A stretch of 64,000 bases of DNA, taken from Sphingorhabdus sp. Alg231-15 (GTDB lineage: Bacteria; Pseudomonadota; Alphaproteobacteria; Sphingomonadales; Sphingomonadaceae). Location: assembly GCF_900149705.1 (NCBI RefSeq), contig NZ_LT703001.1:2418001-2482000 (forward strand), written 5' to 3'. The position numbers and the translations under genes were made by a program. Within the stretch, counting starts at the first letter, position 1, and the number at the start of each line of letters is the position of its first letter. Below, one piece after another: positions 42,551-52,148 of the stretch. The notes under the pieces are model-generated. The model saw nothing but the letters and a program-made list of their open reading frames with translations. It did no database searches and was not told the DNA's origin.

Positions 42551-43213
42551 ATGACCAGCCCGATCCGTATCGCTCCCTCTATCCTTTCCGCCGATTTTGC
42601 ACGTCTGGGCGAGGAAGTGCGGGCGATTGACGAAGCGGGATGCGACTGGGTTCATGTTGATGTGATGGATGGTCATTTTGTTCCGAATATCACCATTGGC
42701 CCGGCTGTCGTCAAAGCGCTCCGCCCGCACAGTGAAAAGCCCTTTGATGTGCATTTGATGATTTCACCGGTTGATCAATATCTTGAGGATTTTGCGGCGG
42801 CTGGTGCGGATATCATCTCCTTCCATCCCGAAGCTGGCGCCCATCCTCACCGCACGGTGCAAACTATCCATTCGCTGGGCAAAAAGGCCGGAGTGGTACT
42901 GAATCCCGCTACGCCATTGGATGTGCTCGATTATCTGATCGATGACCTGGACCTCATATTGGTGATGAGCGTCAATCCCGGATTTGGAGGCCAGAGCTTT
43001 ATCGATACGCAATTGCGCAAGATTGAGGCTATCCGCCAGCGTATCGATGCGACTGGCAAGGATATCCGTCTGGAAGTGGATGGCGGTATTGATCGTGCCA
43101 CTGCCCCCAAGGCAATAGCGGCCGGCGCCGATACGCTGGTCGCCGGCACGGCAACTTTCAAGGGCGGGCCTGATCACTATGCCGCGAATATCAGCGCTTT
43201 GAGGGGTGAATGA
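42551..43213 (+). CDS. rpe: Ribulose-phosphate 3-epimerase
   Basis: 220 residues. IAPSILSADFARLGEEV, VHVDVMDGHFVPNITIGP, VNPGFGGQSFI and EVDGGIDRATAP are all present with the metal His/Asp residues. Interconverts ribulose- and xylulose-5-phosphate in the pentose phosphate pathway. The stop overlaps the next start by 4 bp. Confidence 0.97.
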   Translation: MTSPIRIAPSILSADFARLGEEVRAIDEAGCDWVHVDVMDGHFVPNITIGPAVVKALRPHSEKPFDVHLMISPVDQYLEDFAAAGADIISFHPEAGAHPHRTVQTIHSLGKKAGVVLNPATPLDVLDYLIDDLDLILVMSVNPGFGGQSFIDTQLRKIEAIRQRIDATGKDIRLEVDGGIDRATAPKAIAAGADTLVAGTATFKGGPDHYAANISALRGE

Positions 43214-45000
43214 GCGCAAACCGTCCCGAGACTGATGATCCAGCCAGTGATCCGGGCAGCGGCGTAGAGCGCTATAGCGGCGAGGAAAGCGAGGCACCGG
43301 AAGGCCGCAGTCTGACCTTACGCGCGGCCGGCGATCGCGGGCAGTCGCTCGCCGAGCAAACCGCGCTGCTTTACTATCGTATGACCTGGCGGATGCCGCT
43401 GCACCGTTTGCGCCTGTCGGGCAAGTTGCCGCTGCGACTGCTTGCCGTTCCAGTCGATCCGGTTGAAGGCAGCCGGGTGCAGGGCATGGCCGTGCGGGCC
43501 GGTCATTTTCTGTTTCGCGGTTTGAAGAAAAAGCTCGAAGGGGTCGACTTTGCCGAGTTGAAACTGCCACCTGCTTTTGAGGATTATATCCACCGTTTCG
43601 TCTGGTTGCGCGATCTCGATACGGCGGCGTCACGGGATCAGGCTCTGCCGGTGGCCGAAAAGCTCATGGAAGAGTGGCTCGATGCCAACGGCAAGAAAAT
43701 CAGGCAGCCGGCCTGGCGGCCTGATAACTGCGGCTGGCGGCTGCTAATCTGGGCCAGCCATGCGCCGTTGATCCTGTCGTCGAGTGATCTGATCTACCGT
43801 TCGAAGGTACTCAATAACATCGCTCGGACTGCACGCCATCTCGACCGCACGGCCGACAAAGCCACCTCGAGCCTTGGCCGGTTGGTCGCGTGGAGCGGTG
43901 TCGTCGCGGCCTCGCTGCTGATCCCTGAGGGCCGGGTACGCCGGATCGTTGGCGAAGCGGGGCTGGAAAAGGCAATGGGCGAGTTTTTCTATGCCGATGG
44001 TGGATCTGTATCCCGATCTCCGCTTAATCAGATGGACGCTGTCATCCTGCTGTCGATGCTCAAGCAGGTCTATCTTGCACGCGATGAAGATGCTCCTGAA
44101 TTCCTTGAAAACGCACTGGCACAGGCGGTCCCGCCACTGACCGGCCTCACCCATTTCGATGGTAGCATGGGCAATTGGCAAGGCGGCGGCGCAACGCCGG
44201 GAGATCAGGTAGAGCAAGTCATCGAAGCCAGTGGTGTCCGGGCTCGCCCGCTACGCCAGGCGCGTGACTGGGGCTACCAGCGTGTGTCCTCTGGCCGTTC
44301 CGTGCTGATTCTTGATGCGGCCCCTCCGCCGATTGCGCGGATGGCGGTGGCTGGTTGCGCATCCACGCTGGCGTTTGAGTTTTCCAACGGTGACAGCCGG
44401 ATCATTGCCAATTGCGGCGGCGCTGGTCTGGTCGGCGCGACCATTCCTGCGTCACTGGCACGCGGATTGCGAACCACGGCGGCGCATAGCACCTTGTGCA
44501 TCGACAATAGCAACAGCACCTCGATCCTGCCCGATGGCAAGCTTGGCCGCGGGGTCAATGAGGTGGAGCTGTTCCGCCGGGATGTTGAAAACGCAACCCG
44601 GCTGGAGGCCAGTCATGATGGCTATGCCAAGCGTTTCGGGCTGGTCCACAAGCGACTCTTGTTGCTGCGTTCTGACGGGCTGGAATTGCGCGGTGAGGAT
44701 ATGCTGATCCCCGATGGTCGCAAACGCCGTCGCAAGAAAAAAGACATCGAATATGCGCTGCGTTTCCACCTCGGCCCTGATATTGAGAGCGATCTGATAT
44801 CGGACGGCAAGGGGGTTTTGCTGCGTCTCAAAGACGGTAATCTGTGGCAATTCCGCTCGACTGGTGGAAAGATCATGCTTGAAGATAGCGTCTGGGTCGA
44901 CGGCATGGGCATCCCCCATAGCGTCATGCAGATGGTGATAACGGATCAAGTGGGTAGCGGTGGCGGTGCGACCGGCTGGCTGCTCAAACATATGGGATAG
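43210..45000 (+). CDS. Heparinase II/III family protein
   Basis: 596 residues. An (alpha/alpha) barrel half (to about residue 330: [52 protein letters not shown]) and a beta-sandwich half ([38 protein letters not shown]) match PF07940-type proteins of alphaproteobacteria. Candidate catalytic residues (Asn/Tyr/His) lie in these motifs. Possibly a polysaccharide lyase, though this chromosomal member between rpe and purH is conserved and not in a degradation locus. ATG overlaps rpe. Confidence 0.88.
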   Translation: MSANRPETDDPASDPGSGVERYSGEESEAPEGRSLTLRAAGDRGQSLAEQTALLYYRMTWRMPLHRLRLSGKLPLRLLAVPVDPVEGSRVQGMAVRAGHFLFRGLKKKLEGVDFAELKLPPAFEDYIHRFVWLRDLDTAASRDQALPVAEKLMEEWLDANGKKIRQPAWRPDNCGWRLLIWASHAPLILSSSDLIYRSKVLNNIARTARHLDRTADKATSSLGRLVAWSGVVAASLLIPEGRVRRIVGEAGLEKAMGEFFYADGGSVSRSPLNQMDAVILLSMLKQVYLARDEDAPEFLENALAQAVPPLTGLTHFDGSMGNWQGGGATPGDQVEQVIEASGVRARPLRQARDWGYQRVSSGRSVLILDAAPPPIARMAVAGCASTLAFEFSNGDSRIIANCGGAGLVGATIPASLARGLRTTAAHSTLCIDNSNSTSILPDGKLGRGVNEVELFRRDVENATRLEASHDGYAKRFGLVHKRLLLLRSDGLELRGEDMLIPDGRKRRRKKKDIEYALRFHLGPDIESDLISDGKGVLLRLKDGNLWQFRSTGGKIMLEDSVWVDGMGIPHSVMQMVITDQVGSGGGATGWLLKHMG

Positions 45001-45007
45001 ACCAATC

Positions 45008-46600
45008 ATGACCGAGAATATTAAAATCAAACGGGCGCTGCTTTCGGTTTCCGACAAAAGCGGCTTGGCAGAGCTGGGCCAGCAACTCGCTGCCATGGAT
45101 GTGGCTTTGATCTCTACCGGCGGCACGGCAAAGGCCTTGCGCGATGCCGGGCTTGAGGTTTCCGACATTTCCGATGTCACCCAATTTCCCGAAATGATGG
45201 ATGGCCGCGTGAAGACGCTGCATCCCAAAGTCCATGGCGGCCTGCTCGCACGGCGCGATGATGCAGGCCATGTTGCGTCGATGGAGGAGCATGACATTGC
45301 CGGAATCGATCTGGTGATCGTCAATCTCTATCCCTTTGCCCAGACCGTCGCCAAAGGCGCCGAGCGCGACGAGATTATCGAGAATATCGACATTGGTGGA
45401 CCGAGCATGGTGCGCAGTGCCGCGAAAAATCATGATTTCGTGACGATTGTCACCGACCCGTCGGATTATGATATGTTGCTTGCAGAACTCAAAGAAAGCG
45501 ATGGTGCAACGAGCCTCAACTTCCGCAAGAAAATGGCCGCCAAAGCCTTTGCTGCCACCGCCAGCTATGACGGCATGATCGCACAATGGTTTGGCTTTGC
45601 CGATCAGCAACAGATGTTCCCGCCGACCCTGCCGCTGACCATGAGCCAGCCAACCGAACTGCGCTATGGCGAAAATCCGCACCAGATGGCGGCGCTCTAT
45701 CTGCCTGACGGTCCGTCCGCGAAAGGCATTGCGCAGGCTGAACAATTGCAGGGCAAGGCGCTGAGCTATAACAATTATAATGACGCCGATGCCGCGCTGG
45801 AACTGGTCAGCGAATTTCGCGATGGCCCACCGACGGTGGTGATCGTCAAACATGCCAATCCTTGCGGCGTGGCGAGCGGTGACAGCATCCTGGAGGCCTA
45901 TAAAGCCGCTTTGGCCTGCGACAGCGTCTCGGCCTTTGGCGGGATCATCGCGGTTAACCGGCCCCTGGATGGTGCGGCGGCCGAAGCCATGACCGGGATC
46001 TTCACCGAAGTCGTTTGCGCGCCTGATGCCGATGCGGATGCCCGCGCGATTTTTGCGAAGAAGAAAAACCTACGCTTGCTGTTGACCGGAGACCTGCCGG
46101 ATCCGGCCCGCGGCGGCATCGGTCTGAAGACGATCGCGGGCGGCTATCTGCTGCAATCGCGCGACAATGGCCAGATTGCGGAAAGCGACCTCAAATGTGT
46201 GACCAAGCGTGAACCAAGCGCCCAGGAAAAGGCGGATTGCCTGTTTGCCTGGACCGTCGCGAAACATGTGAAGTCCAATGCGATTGTCTATGCCAAAGGC
46301 GGCTCCACTGCCGGTGTCGGTGCGGGGCAGATGAACCGGCTCGAATCCGCGCGCATTGCGGCCTGGAAGGCGAAAGACGCGGCGGAGAAAGCGGGTTGGA
46401 GTGAAGCGCAGACCATCGGGTCGGCCGTGGCATCTGACGCCTTCTTCCCCTTTGCCGATGGTTTGATGGCAGCGGTTGAAGCGGGCGCAACGGCGGTGAT
46501 TCAACCCGGCGGTTCGATCCGCGATGATGAGGTTATTGCGGCGGCGGACGAAGCCGGATTGGCGATGCTGTTTACCGGGATGCGCCATTTCCGGCATTGA
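45008..46600 (+). CDS. purH: Bifunctional AICAR formyltransferase/IMP cyclohydrolase
   Basis: 530 residues from ATG 45008 ([19 protein letters not shown]). IMP cyclohydrolase: [44 protein letters not shown]. Transformylase: [26 protein letters not shown] (KHxNPCG), GVGAGQMNR and [10 protein letters not shown]. The last two steps of IMP synthesis. The length fits the family. The 3' region has a degenerate hairpin repeat. Confidence 0.97.
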   Translation: MTENIKIKRALLSVSDKSGLAELGQQLAAMDVALISTGGTAKALRDAGLEVSDISDVTQFPEMMDGRVKTLHPKVHGGLLARRDDAGHVASMEEHDIAGIDLVIVNLYPFAQTVAKGAERDEIIENIDIGGPSMVRSAAKNHDFVTIVTDPSDYDMLLAELKESDGATSLNFRKKMAAKAFAATASYDGMIAQWFGFADQQQMFPPTLPLTMSQPTELRYGENPHQMAALYLPDGPSAKGIAQAEQLQGKALSYNNYNDADAALELVSEFRDGPPTVVIVKHANPCGVASGDSILEAYKAALACDSVSAFGGIIAVNRPLDGAAAEAMTGIFTEVVCAPDADADARAIFAKKKNLRLLLTGDLPDPARGGIGLKTIAGGYLLQSRDNGQIAESDLKCVTKREPSAQEKADCLFAWTVAKHVKSNAIVYAKGGSTAGVGAGQMNRLESARIAAWKAKDAAEKAGWSEAQTIGSAVASDAFFPFADGLMAAVEAGATAVIQPGGSIRDDEVIAAADEAGLAMLFTGMRHFRH

Positions 46601-46628
46601 TGAGAGATAGATTCGCGGTTTGACGAGG

Positions 46629-46654
46629 GTCCGCTTTGGGCGCGAAAGTGAAAC
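46629..46654. repeat. GTCCGCTTT-type hairpin repeat, copy 1 (degenerate)
   Basis: GTCCGCTTT, 6 bases, AAAGTGAAAC: a decayed copy of the hairpin seen intact at 48655-48682. Confidence 0.4.
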
Positions 46655-46716
46655 GTTAGAATGGTATTACTGAAATAGCTATATGGTCAGTTCGGGAGAC
46701 GCATATTCTTGGACTT

Positions 46717-46836
46717 CTATGCCGCAATCGAAGCTGCATTGATTGCGGGACCAAGGCTGAGACTGGCCAGGATCAGCGCCGACGAAACAGCTGCCGTTGC
46801 ATTCATAATTTTGGTGCGGATTTTCAGATAGGACAT
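46717..46836 (-). CDS. 39-residue hydrophobic peptide, downstream tandem paralogue
   Basis: A 39-residue open frame from ATG 46836 to TAG 46717. It begins MSYLKIRTKIMN; residues 13-39 are hydrophobic and small (SSALILASLSLGPAINAAS). AGGAAC sits 8 bases before the start. The next frame upstream (46869-46988) is exactly as long and aligns without a gap: MS at the start, SA at 19-20, PAIN at 30-33, A at 35. It could be a small membrane peptide or a secreted one; the PAINA end looks like a cleavage or processing site. No family recognised. See also the LysR gene at 47095. Confidence 0.65.
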   Translation of the reverse strand: MSYLKIRTKIMNATAAVSSALILASLSLGPAINAASIAA

Positions 46837-46868
46837 AATCGAAGTTCCTTTCACATGTGAATTATCAG

Positions 46869-46988
46869 TTAAATCATCGGTGCGGCGGAGTTGATAGCAG
46901 GGACTATGCTGGCGCTAATGACCAGAATCGCAGAAAAAATTGCGGCAAATGCGGATAGGGTGTTGGCTTGGATATTGTGATCAGACAT
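46869..46988 (-). CDS. 39-residue hydrophobic peptide, upstream tandem paralogue
   Basis: A 39-residue frame from ATG 46988 to TAA 46869 (MSDHNIQANTLSAFAAIF... ending PAINSAAPMI). AAAGGAAC stands 7 bases before the start, and the leader ATGAAAGGAAC nearly repeats that of the copy 32 bp downstream. The N-terminal 10 residues are polar, the rest hydrophobic. The pair probably forms an operon, divergent from the LysR regulator (106-bp gap). Function unknown. Confidence 0.65.
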   Translation of the reverse strand: MSDHNIQANTLSAFAAIFSAILVISASIVPAINSAAPMI

Positions 46989-47094
46989 AATTTGGTTCCT
47001 TTCATTCTGTGTTGATGGGTCCCATATATCTAACCATATTTGATTTGATAATTCCAAAAATTTGACTAAGCTTATTCATTTATGGATAGGTCGC

Positions 47095-47982
47095 ATGATC
47101 AAAGCGCTTGATTGGAATCTCCTGCAATCCTTTATTGCGGTAAGTGAGCATGGTTCGTTTTCGGAAGCCGCGCGCGCAACCCATGGGAGCCAGGCGACGC
47201 TGAGCCGGCATATCTCGTTGCTCGAAGGCCAGCTCGATACCCATCTATTTGATCGCGCCGTTGGTGGAACGGAACTGACCTCCCGTGGGATGGAAGTCTT
47301 GCAACATGCGCTGGCCATGGCAGATGCCGCCGGCAGGTTGTCTCTGGACATAGAGGGCCATGAAACCAACCTTTCAGGCACTGTGCGCATTACGGCTACC
47401 ACGGTCACATCGACATTCATCTTGCCGTCGATACTTGCCGAACTCAGGCGTGAAGAGCCTGAAATTGATGTTGAACTGATAGCTTCGAACAAAACCGATA
47501 ATCTCCTCAGGAGAGAAGCCGATATAGCGGTCCGAATGTACCAGCCCACGCAAGCGGATCTATTCGCCCGCAAAGTCGGTGAAACAGGGTTTGGTCTGTT
47601 TGCTGCCAATTCTTATTTGGAGCGGAACGCGACCGTTACGGCTCCAGACGATCTTCTGAATCATGATTTTATCGGATTCGACAAAAACGACCTTATCATC
47701 GAGGCTCTCAAACGGTTTGGCCTGGATGTCGATCGCGAGTTTTTCGCATTCCGATGTGATGATCAGGTGGTCTGCTGGAATATGGTTTTGCAGGGTTACG
47801 GGATCGGGTTCAATCAGCTGGAAATTGGTGAAAGGGAACCAAAGGTTTCTCGGATCAATGTATCGGTTGAGCCCAATCCGGTGCCCGTTTGGCTCGCTGC
47901 GCATTCAGAGCTGAAAACAAATCCCCGTGTCAGAAGGGTCTTTGATTTCCTTGCGAACAGACTGTCGGGCATGGGCCGTTAG
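47095..47982 (+). CDS. LysR-family transcriptional regulator
   Basis: 295 residues from ATG 47095 (MIKALDWNLLQSFIAVSEHGSFSEAARATHGSQATLSRHISLLEGQL), with GGATAGG upstream. The winged HTH is followed by the LysR substrate domain (LSGTVRITATTVTSTFILPSILAELRREEPEIDVELI). It is divergent from the pair of 39-residue peptide genes, so it may control them (inference). The effector is unknown. Confidence 0.93.
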   Translation: MIKALDWNLLQSFIAVSEHGSFSEAARATHGSQATLSRHISLLEGQLDTHLFDRAVGGTELTSRGMEVLQHALAMADAAGRLSLDIEGHETNLSGTVRITATTVTSTFILPSILAELRREEPEIDVELIASNKTDNLLRREADIAVRMYQPTQADLFARKVGETGFGLFAANSYLERNATVTAPDDLLNHDFIGFDKNDLIIEALKRFGLDVDREFFAFRCDDQVVCWNMVLQGYGIGFNQLEIGEREPKVSRINVSVEPNPVPVWLAAHSELKTNPRVRRVFDFLANRLSGMGR

Positions 47983-48111
47983 ACTGCGTTTAAAACCAAA
48001 TGGATTGCGCCATGGATGAAAGAGGCGGCCGGTGGTGGACTTGCCAGCGACGGCGACACCCTTGTGCGCAGTAGCCAGGATCGCCTAGGTTGATCCCGGG
48101 AGGGCCTTTCG

Positions 48112-48612
48112 ATGAATGAACGCAAATTTGATCCGATCGCAAATATTCAGATGATGATCGACGCCACAGCTGAAGCTGACGGCCAGGAGCCAGATATGTC
48201 CATGGCTCCCCCTTTTGTCAGAGGCATGGATTTGAGCGGCCTGAAGTTCACACGTGTGTCTCAGGGAGAGTTTGACATGGAATGGACCGTTGGACAGCAT
48301 CTCACCCATTATGACGGAATGGTTCAGGGCGGCATCGTCAATGTGATCGCCGATACCGGTCAGTCCTTTGCCTATTCGACAACGAGCCAGGAACCGGAGA
48401 CCTTTTCAACCGCGGATTTTGCGACGCGCTTTTTCCGCCCAATGAAGGCTGGTGAAATTATCGACGTAAAGAGTCAGCTCGTGAACCGCTCACGCCGCCT
48501 TGGCGTTGTGGAGACGCAGTTCATCAACCAGCAGACCGGGAAACTATGTGCACTGGTTGTCGGTTCATGGATGATCGCTAATCGAGACTTCGGACCAGAT
48601 CCGTCGAAATGA
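48112..48612 (+). CDS. PaaI-family thioesterase (hotdog fold)
   Basis: 166 residues. WTVGQHLTHYDGMVQGGIVNVIADTGQSFAYST is the hotdog helix with the HGG-like MVQGGIV; DFATRFFRPMKAGEIIDVKSQLVNRSRRLGVVETQFINQQTGKLCALVVGSWMI completes the sheet. The acyl-CoA substrate is unknown. GGGAGGG precedes the ATG. Lone gene. Confidence 0.87.
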   Translation: MNERKFDPIANIQMMIDATAEADGQEPDMSMAPPFVRGMDLSGLKFTRVSQGEFDMEWTVGQHLTHYDGMVQGGIVNVIADTGQSFAYSTTSQEPETFSTADFATRFFRPMKAGEIIDVKSQLVNRSRRLGVVETQFINQQTGKLCALVVGSWMIANRDFGPDPSK

Positions 48613-48654
48613 TTTTGTTGCGGTCTTGAAGGCGGTATTCGAGCGGCTGGTTAA

Positions 48655-48682
48655 TGTCCGCTTTCGGGGGCAAAAGCGGACA
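48655..48682. repeat. GTCCGCTTT-type hairpin repeat, copy 2 (intact)
   Basis: TGTCCGCTTT (48655-48664), 8 bases, AAAGCGGACA (48673-48682): perfect 10-bp arms. Related copies at 46629-46654 and 51095-51116. This hairpin motif is widespread between genes in sphingomonads. Confidence 0.65.
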
Positions 48683-48768
48683 CTAGATTACAACGAGCTA
48701 TTATGGACGAGACCTGCAACGCCGTGGGTTCGCACTGCAGGTCTGCCAAGATTCCAGTTGAAGACTTG

Positions 48769-49179
48769 TTATAGAACGACTTGAGCGCCGATCATCAAGA
48801 TTGCTGCCCATGAAATCAGATATACGGGCGTTCTAAGGCCCGGAATGCCAAGTGTGTAAACAATGGCGTGGGCGACGCGAGCGAAGAAAAATACCTTTGC
48901 CCAAGTGCCAACGGATTCAGCAATAGACGCATCACCGAGTAAGCCTGCCGCCGCAACGACTGCTACAAATGCTGGCATAGTCTCTACCATGTTCAAATGC
49001 GCCCGTTTTGCGCGGTCCATCCACAATGGTGTTTCCGGTTCTTCCTTTGGGAAGTTCTCGGGATAGCCGGTCAAGAATGTGGGTAGGCCCCAAACGAATA
49101 GGCGGCCAACGATATAGGGTGTCCACAAAAGGACGGTGAGGATGCCGCTTAGGGCAAGATAGGTAAATGCAATTTCCAT
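48769..49179 (-). CDS. MAPEG family membrane protein
   Basis: 136 residues with four membrane helices. RAKRAHLNMVETMPAFVAVVAAAGL is the MAPEG signature (helix 2 with Glu and Arg for glutathione). The family includes microsomal glutathione transferases and bacterial relatives. It ends the first half of a minus-strand pair with the YHS protein. Confidence 0.9.
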   Translation of the reverse strand: MEIAFTYLALSGILTVLLWTPYIVGRLFVWGLPTFLTGYPENFPKEEPETPLWMDRAKRAHLNMVETMPAFVAVVAAAGLLGDASIAESVGTWAKVFFFARVAHAIVYTLGIPGLRTPVYLISWAAILMIGAQVVL

Positions 49180-49238
49180 GATGATACTCCTAATGCCAGG
49201 CGGGATGAGCAGATTGCCTGCTCACCCCGTCGTAATTT

Positions 49239-49721
49239 TTAAAGGTCGGTTGCCGCTGTGTGACGGATGGTTTTCCAGTTGGCTTCAGCTTTGGCGATCG
49301 CGCCTTCTGGATCTTTCTGGTAAGCTTTGAAAATGTCTTCACTCAGGAAAACATAGAGTTTGCCATCACGAACATCAGCCCAGCGTGGATCGCCATCAAA
49401 CTTTTTGCCGACCGAAACACCAAAGGTACAGAAGCCGCCATTTTGAGGTAGGAAGCGACCTGGATTTGATTTGAACGTATCAAGATTAGCCTGGCTAGCG
49501 AAATAATATGCAACGCCGTCATGGACAGCTGCAAAATTTGCTGACCCTTCGATCCGGTTGCCGGTGTTGATGAATGCGACTGTATCAACACCATGCAGCG
49601 CAAGAGGAGCTGCTGCTGCGGTTAGGCCGGATGATACATTATATTCGTCAGCCGCCATTGCAGGCGCTACGACGAAGGTTGCCAATGCGATTGCGGTGGC
49701 GAGAGTTACTTTTTTAAACAT
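49239..49721 (-). CDS. YHS-domain secreted protein
   Basis: 160 residues: signal peptide MFKKVTLATAIALATFVVAPAMA-AD, then DTVAFINTGNRIEGSANFAAVHDGVAYYFASQANLDTFKSNPGRFLPQNGGFCTFGVSVGKKFDGDP, the YHS domain found in metal-related and oxidoreductase proteins. In this family the Cys in GFC and nearby His may bind metal. Periplasmic. 59 bp upstream of the MAPEG gene. Confidence 0.88.
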   Translation of the reverse strand: MFKKVTLATAIALATFVVAPAMAADEYNVSSGLTAAAAPLALHGVDTVAFINTGNRIEGSANFAAVHDGVAYYFASQANLDTFKSNPGRFLPQNGGFCTFGVSVGKKFDGDPRWADVRDGKLYVFLSEDIFKAYQKDPEGAIAKAEANWKTIRHTAATDL

Positions 49722-50024
49722 AGATATTTCCTTTTCATCTAGTCATGTTCTGGGGGAATTTGCCCCGGTTATTTTGCAACCAAAATGGTCACGTGAGTTG
49801 ACGACAAGGAATTTGCCTCAGACGAAATTGTGTGACGGTGGGGGAAAGAAGATATGTCCAGCAGAGGGTGCTGAAAGTCTCCGATAATGTTTGTCACATG
49901 TCCCGTTTGATGATTCGCTCCTTCAATGTCGTTGGAGCGTCTTTCTCTGGAAAAGGACGATGAGGCAATATCTGCGGAATAGTTAGCGACTAATTATCAA
50001 ATCACTGGGACGATATGCAAAATA
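49722..50024. other. Intergenic stretch with no gene
   Basis: About 300 bp between the YHS gene (its leader and ribosome site AAAAGGAAAT lie at the left end) and the end of the AraC gene. No frame of more than 40 codons has a ribosome site. No repeat or tRNA seen. Confidence 0.6.
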
Positions 50025-50948
50025 CTATAGCATTTGACGATATATTGTTGGTGCAACACCAAATTTTCCGGCGAAGGCGCGGGTGAATGCTGCCGGTGAT
50101 TGATAGCCGGTTTGTACGGCCACTTGCTGTACAGAGCAGTTGCTATGATCCAATATGGAGAGCGCCTTTTGCAGCCGCCAATCCGACAGATAAGACATCG
50201 GGCCTTGTCCAACCAGATCACCAAACCGTTCGGCAAAGCGGCTTCTCGACATGCCCACTTGCCGAGCGAGAGATTCCACTGTCCATGATCCGGTCGGTTC
50301 CCGGTGCATCAGTTCTAAAGCATGTCCAATTTGTGGATCCTGAAAACCTTTTAGCAAAGCGCCAATCTCATCCTGATCTTCAATCCCAGCGCGCAGCAAT
50401 TCAATGAACATGATTTCCGACAATCGACGTACCGAAGCATCTGATCCAACATTTTCCGAGAACATCTGACGATTTATCAATCGCAATATTTCGTCGAGCC
50501 ATGGGTTTTGAGCGCGCATCGATGCTGTGGTTAGCAGATAATCGGGGAGCGATCTTAAAATCGGATGATCTGCATTTTTCCGGAATGTGAAATGGCCGCA
50601 GATAAGTTGTGTCGAAGCGGTATCATTGCCTTCCCCCACAACCAACACGCCATCACCATCATATTGAACTGCTTCCAACACATGCTCCAGTGGCGGCGCG
50701 TCTTCGACTGGACTGTCCGATAATATATGGGTTTGTCCCTTTGGTATCAGGACCAAATCGCCGGGACCAAGTATAACGGCTTCTTCGCCCGGAAGTTTTA
50801 CATGGCATTGACCTTGAATAACCAGATGAAAGCGCGCCGCGTGCTCCAGCACAGGTACAGTGACCGACCACGGTCCCGAAAAATCAGTACGAAAATAAAG
50901 CGCGCCCTTTAAGTCAAGCGTGTCCAATATGTCATTGAGTATATCCAT
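50025..50948 (-). CDS. AraC-family regulator with cupin domain
   Basis: 307 residues from ATG 50948 (MDILNDILDTLDLKG). The N-terminal cupin (ARFHLVIQGQCHVKLPGEEAVILGPGDLVLIPKGQTHILSD) is the AraC_N/cupin_6 type; the C-terminal HTH pair is in WTVESLARQVGMSRSRFAERFGDLVGQGPMSYLSDWRLQKALSIL and VAVQTGYQSPAAFTRAFAGKFGVAP. The inducer is unknown. A lone gene; target perhaps the YHS-MAPEG pair, by position only. Confidence 0.92.
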   Translation of the reverse strand: MDILNDILDTLDLKGALYFRTDFSGPWSVTVPVLEHAARFHLVIQGQCHVKLPGEEAVILGPGDLVLIPKGQTHILSDSPVEDAPPLEHVLEAVQYDGDGVLVVGEGNDTASTQLICGHFTFRKNADHPILRSLPDYLLTTASMRAQNPWLDEILRLINRQMFSENVGSDASVRRLSEIMFIELLRAGIEDQDEIGALLKGFQDPQIGHALELMHREPTGSWTVESLARQVGMSRSRFAERFGDLVGQGPMSYLSDWRLQKALSILDHSNCSVQQVAVQTGYQSPAAFTRAFAGKFGVAPTIYRQML

Positions 50949-51094
50949 AACCAAAATGATACGATCATACTAACTGTCTCACAATAGGCAATGATCGGCC
51001 CATTTCTCCTGACTATGATGCAGATCGTCCAGGTTAAAACTTTTTGTTCACTCCCTTAACAAGGCGGACTGTCATCAAACTGGTTTGATCTTTA

Positions 51095-51116
51095 GGTCCG
51101 CTTTCGGGATAAAGCC
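51095..51116. repeat. GTCCGCTTT-type hairpin repeat, copy 3 (partial)
   Basis: GGTCCGCTTTCGGG followed by ATAAAGCCAA: the left arm matches copy 2; the right arm is decayed. Confidence 0.4.
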
Positions 51117-51150
51117 AACTCCACCCAAACAGACCCTCTCTGTTCTGCGC

Positions 51151-51558
51151 TTATTCCGGCGTAGCGGCTTGCGCAGCCTGTCCATCACCTTCCGGTGCGG
51201 CGATAATGTCGCGGGTTACGCTGCCCTTGTCGACGGTGAAGGTTTCCTTGTCGCCGACGGAGGAACGAATGCCGGGATCTGCGTCACCGGCTTGGCCGAC
51301 AATGGCTGACTCGGTCACGCTGCGCGCTTGCGCGCCGCCGAACATGGCTTCCAAAGTCTGTTGCTGGACACCACCGGTTTGCGGGCGCGGTTGGCCGGGC
51401 TGAGGTGGATTAAGACCAAAATCGGGTGGAATCACCAGAGGTGGCTGGCGCGAAACAGCAAATTCGTCAGGACGGTCACGGTCAAACAGACCGCTCGATC
51501 CGCAAGCGGACAGTCCGACCAGCGATACCAGGCTGATGCCGATGATAGATTTACGCAT
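51151..51558 (-). CDS. DUF3035 lipoprotein
   Basis: 135 residues from ATG 51558, with GGGAAG upstream. Signal MRKSIIGISLVSLVGLSACG ends in a lipobox (LSAC). The mature chain, FDRDRPDEFAVSRQPPLVIPPDFGLNPPQPGQPRPQ, is the DUF3035 hallmark (proline-rich, PPDFxLPxP). Outer-membrane lipoprotein of unknown role, always after lspA in this group. It ends the ileS operon. Confidence 0.88.
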   Translation of the reverse strand: MRKSIIGISLVSLVGLSACGSSGLFDRDRPDEFAVSRQPPLVIPPDFGLNPPQPGQPRPQTGGVQQQTLEAMFGGAQARSVTESAIVGQAGDADPGIRSSVGDKETFTVDKGSVTRDIIAAPEGDGQAAQAATPE

Positions 51559-51623
51559 ATTCACTTCCCTCAAAATAACTTGCCCTGCACGCCTGTTGGC
51601 TTTGCGAGGCCCTTTGCCATGGG

Positions 51624-52148
51624 TCAACTGTCGCCAAGCTGAACATTTTTATCTTCATCCGGCTTCTCGCGCAATAACAGCGCGCGTGCAAGCAGGATTA
51701 CGACTCCGATCGAAATGCAGGCGTCGGCGACGTTGAAAATAAGAAACGGGCGGAAACCACCGATATGCAAATCTGCAAAATCGGCAACATAACCGAGCCG
51801 GGCCCGATCCAGTATATTGCCCATCGCGCCGCCGAGGACGAACGAGAGCGCGATAATGTCCCATTTCGCTTTCTCTCGCCACATCCAGATCAGCACGGCC
51901 ACACCGATCAGGCCCGTAAGCGCTACTAGCGCCCAGCGCTGGAAATCGGTTGAGGCGGTCAGAAAGCCCATGGAGACGCCATAATTTTCCGCCCAGGTCA
52001 GGTTGAAAAAGGGTAGCAATTCAATCTGACCCTTGGCGCGCAAGTCGAGTGGAAACATCACCATATATTTGGTGAACTGGTCGATGATGAAGATCAGGAA
52101 CGCGACAACAAGGCCGGTAATCCGGTATTTCGAAATTGCGTCGTTCAT
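51624..52148 (-). CDS. lspA: Lipoprotein signal peptidase
   Basis: 174 residues with four membrane helices. The catalytic aspartates are in LGGAMGNILDRARLGYVADFADLHI and FLIFNVADACISIGV (the two Asp motifs of the family A8). It cleaves prolipoprotein signal peptides after lipidation. The ATG overlaps the ileS stop by 4 bp. Confidence 0.95.
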   Translation of the reverse strand: MNDAISKYRITGLVVAFLIFIIDQFTKYMVMFPLDLRAKGQIELLPFFNLTWAENYGVSMGFLTASTDFQRWALVALTGLIGVAVLIWMWREKAKWDIIALSFVLGGAMGNILDRARLGYVADFADLHIGGFRPFLIFNVADACISIGVVILLARALLLREKPDEDKNVQLGDS

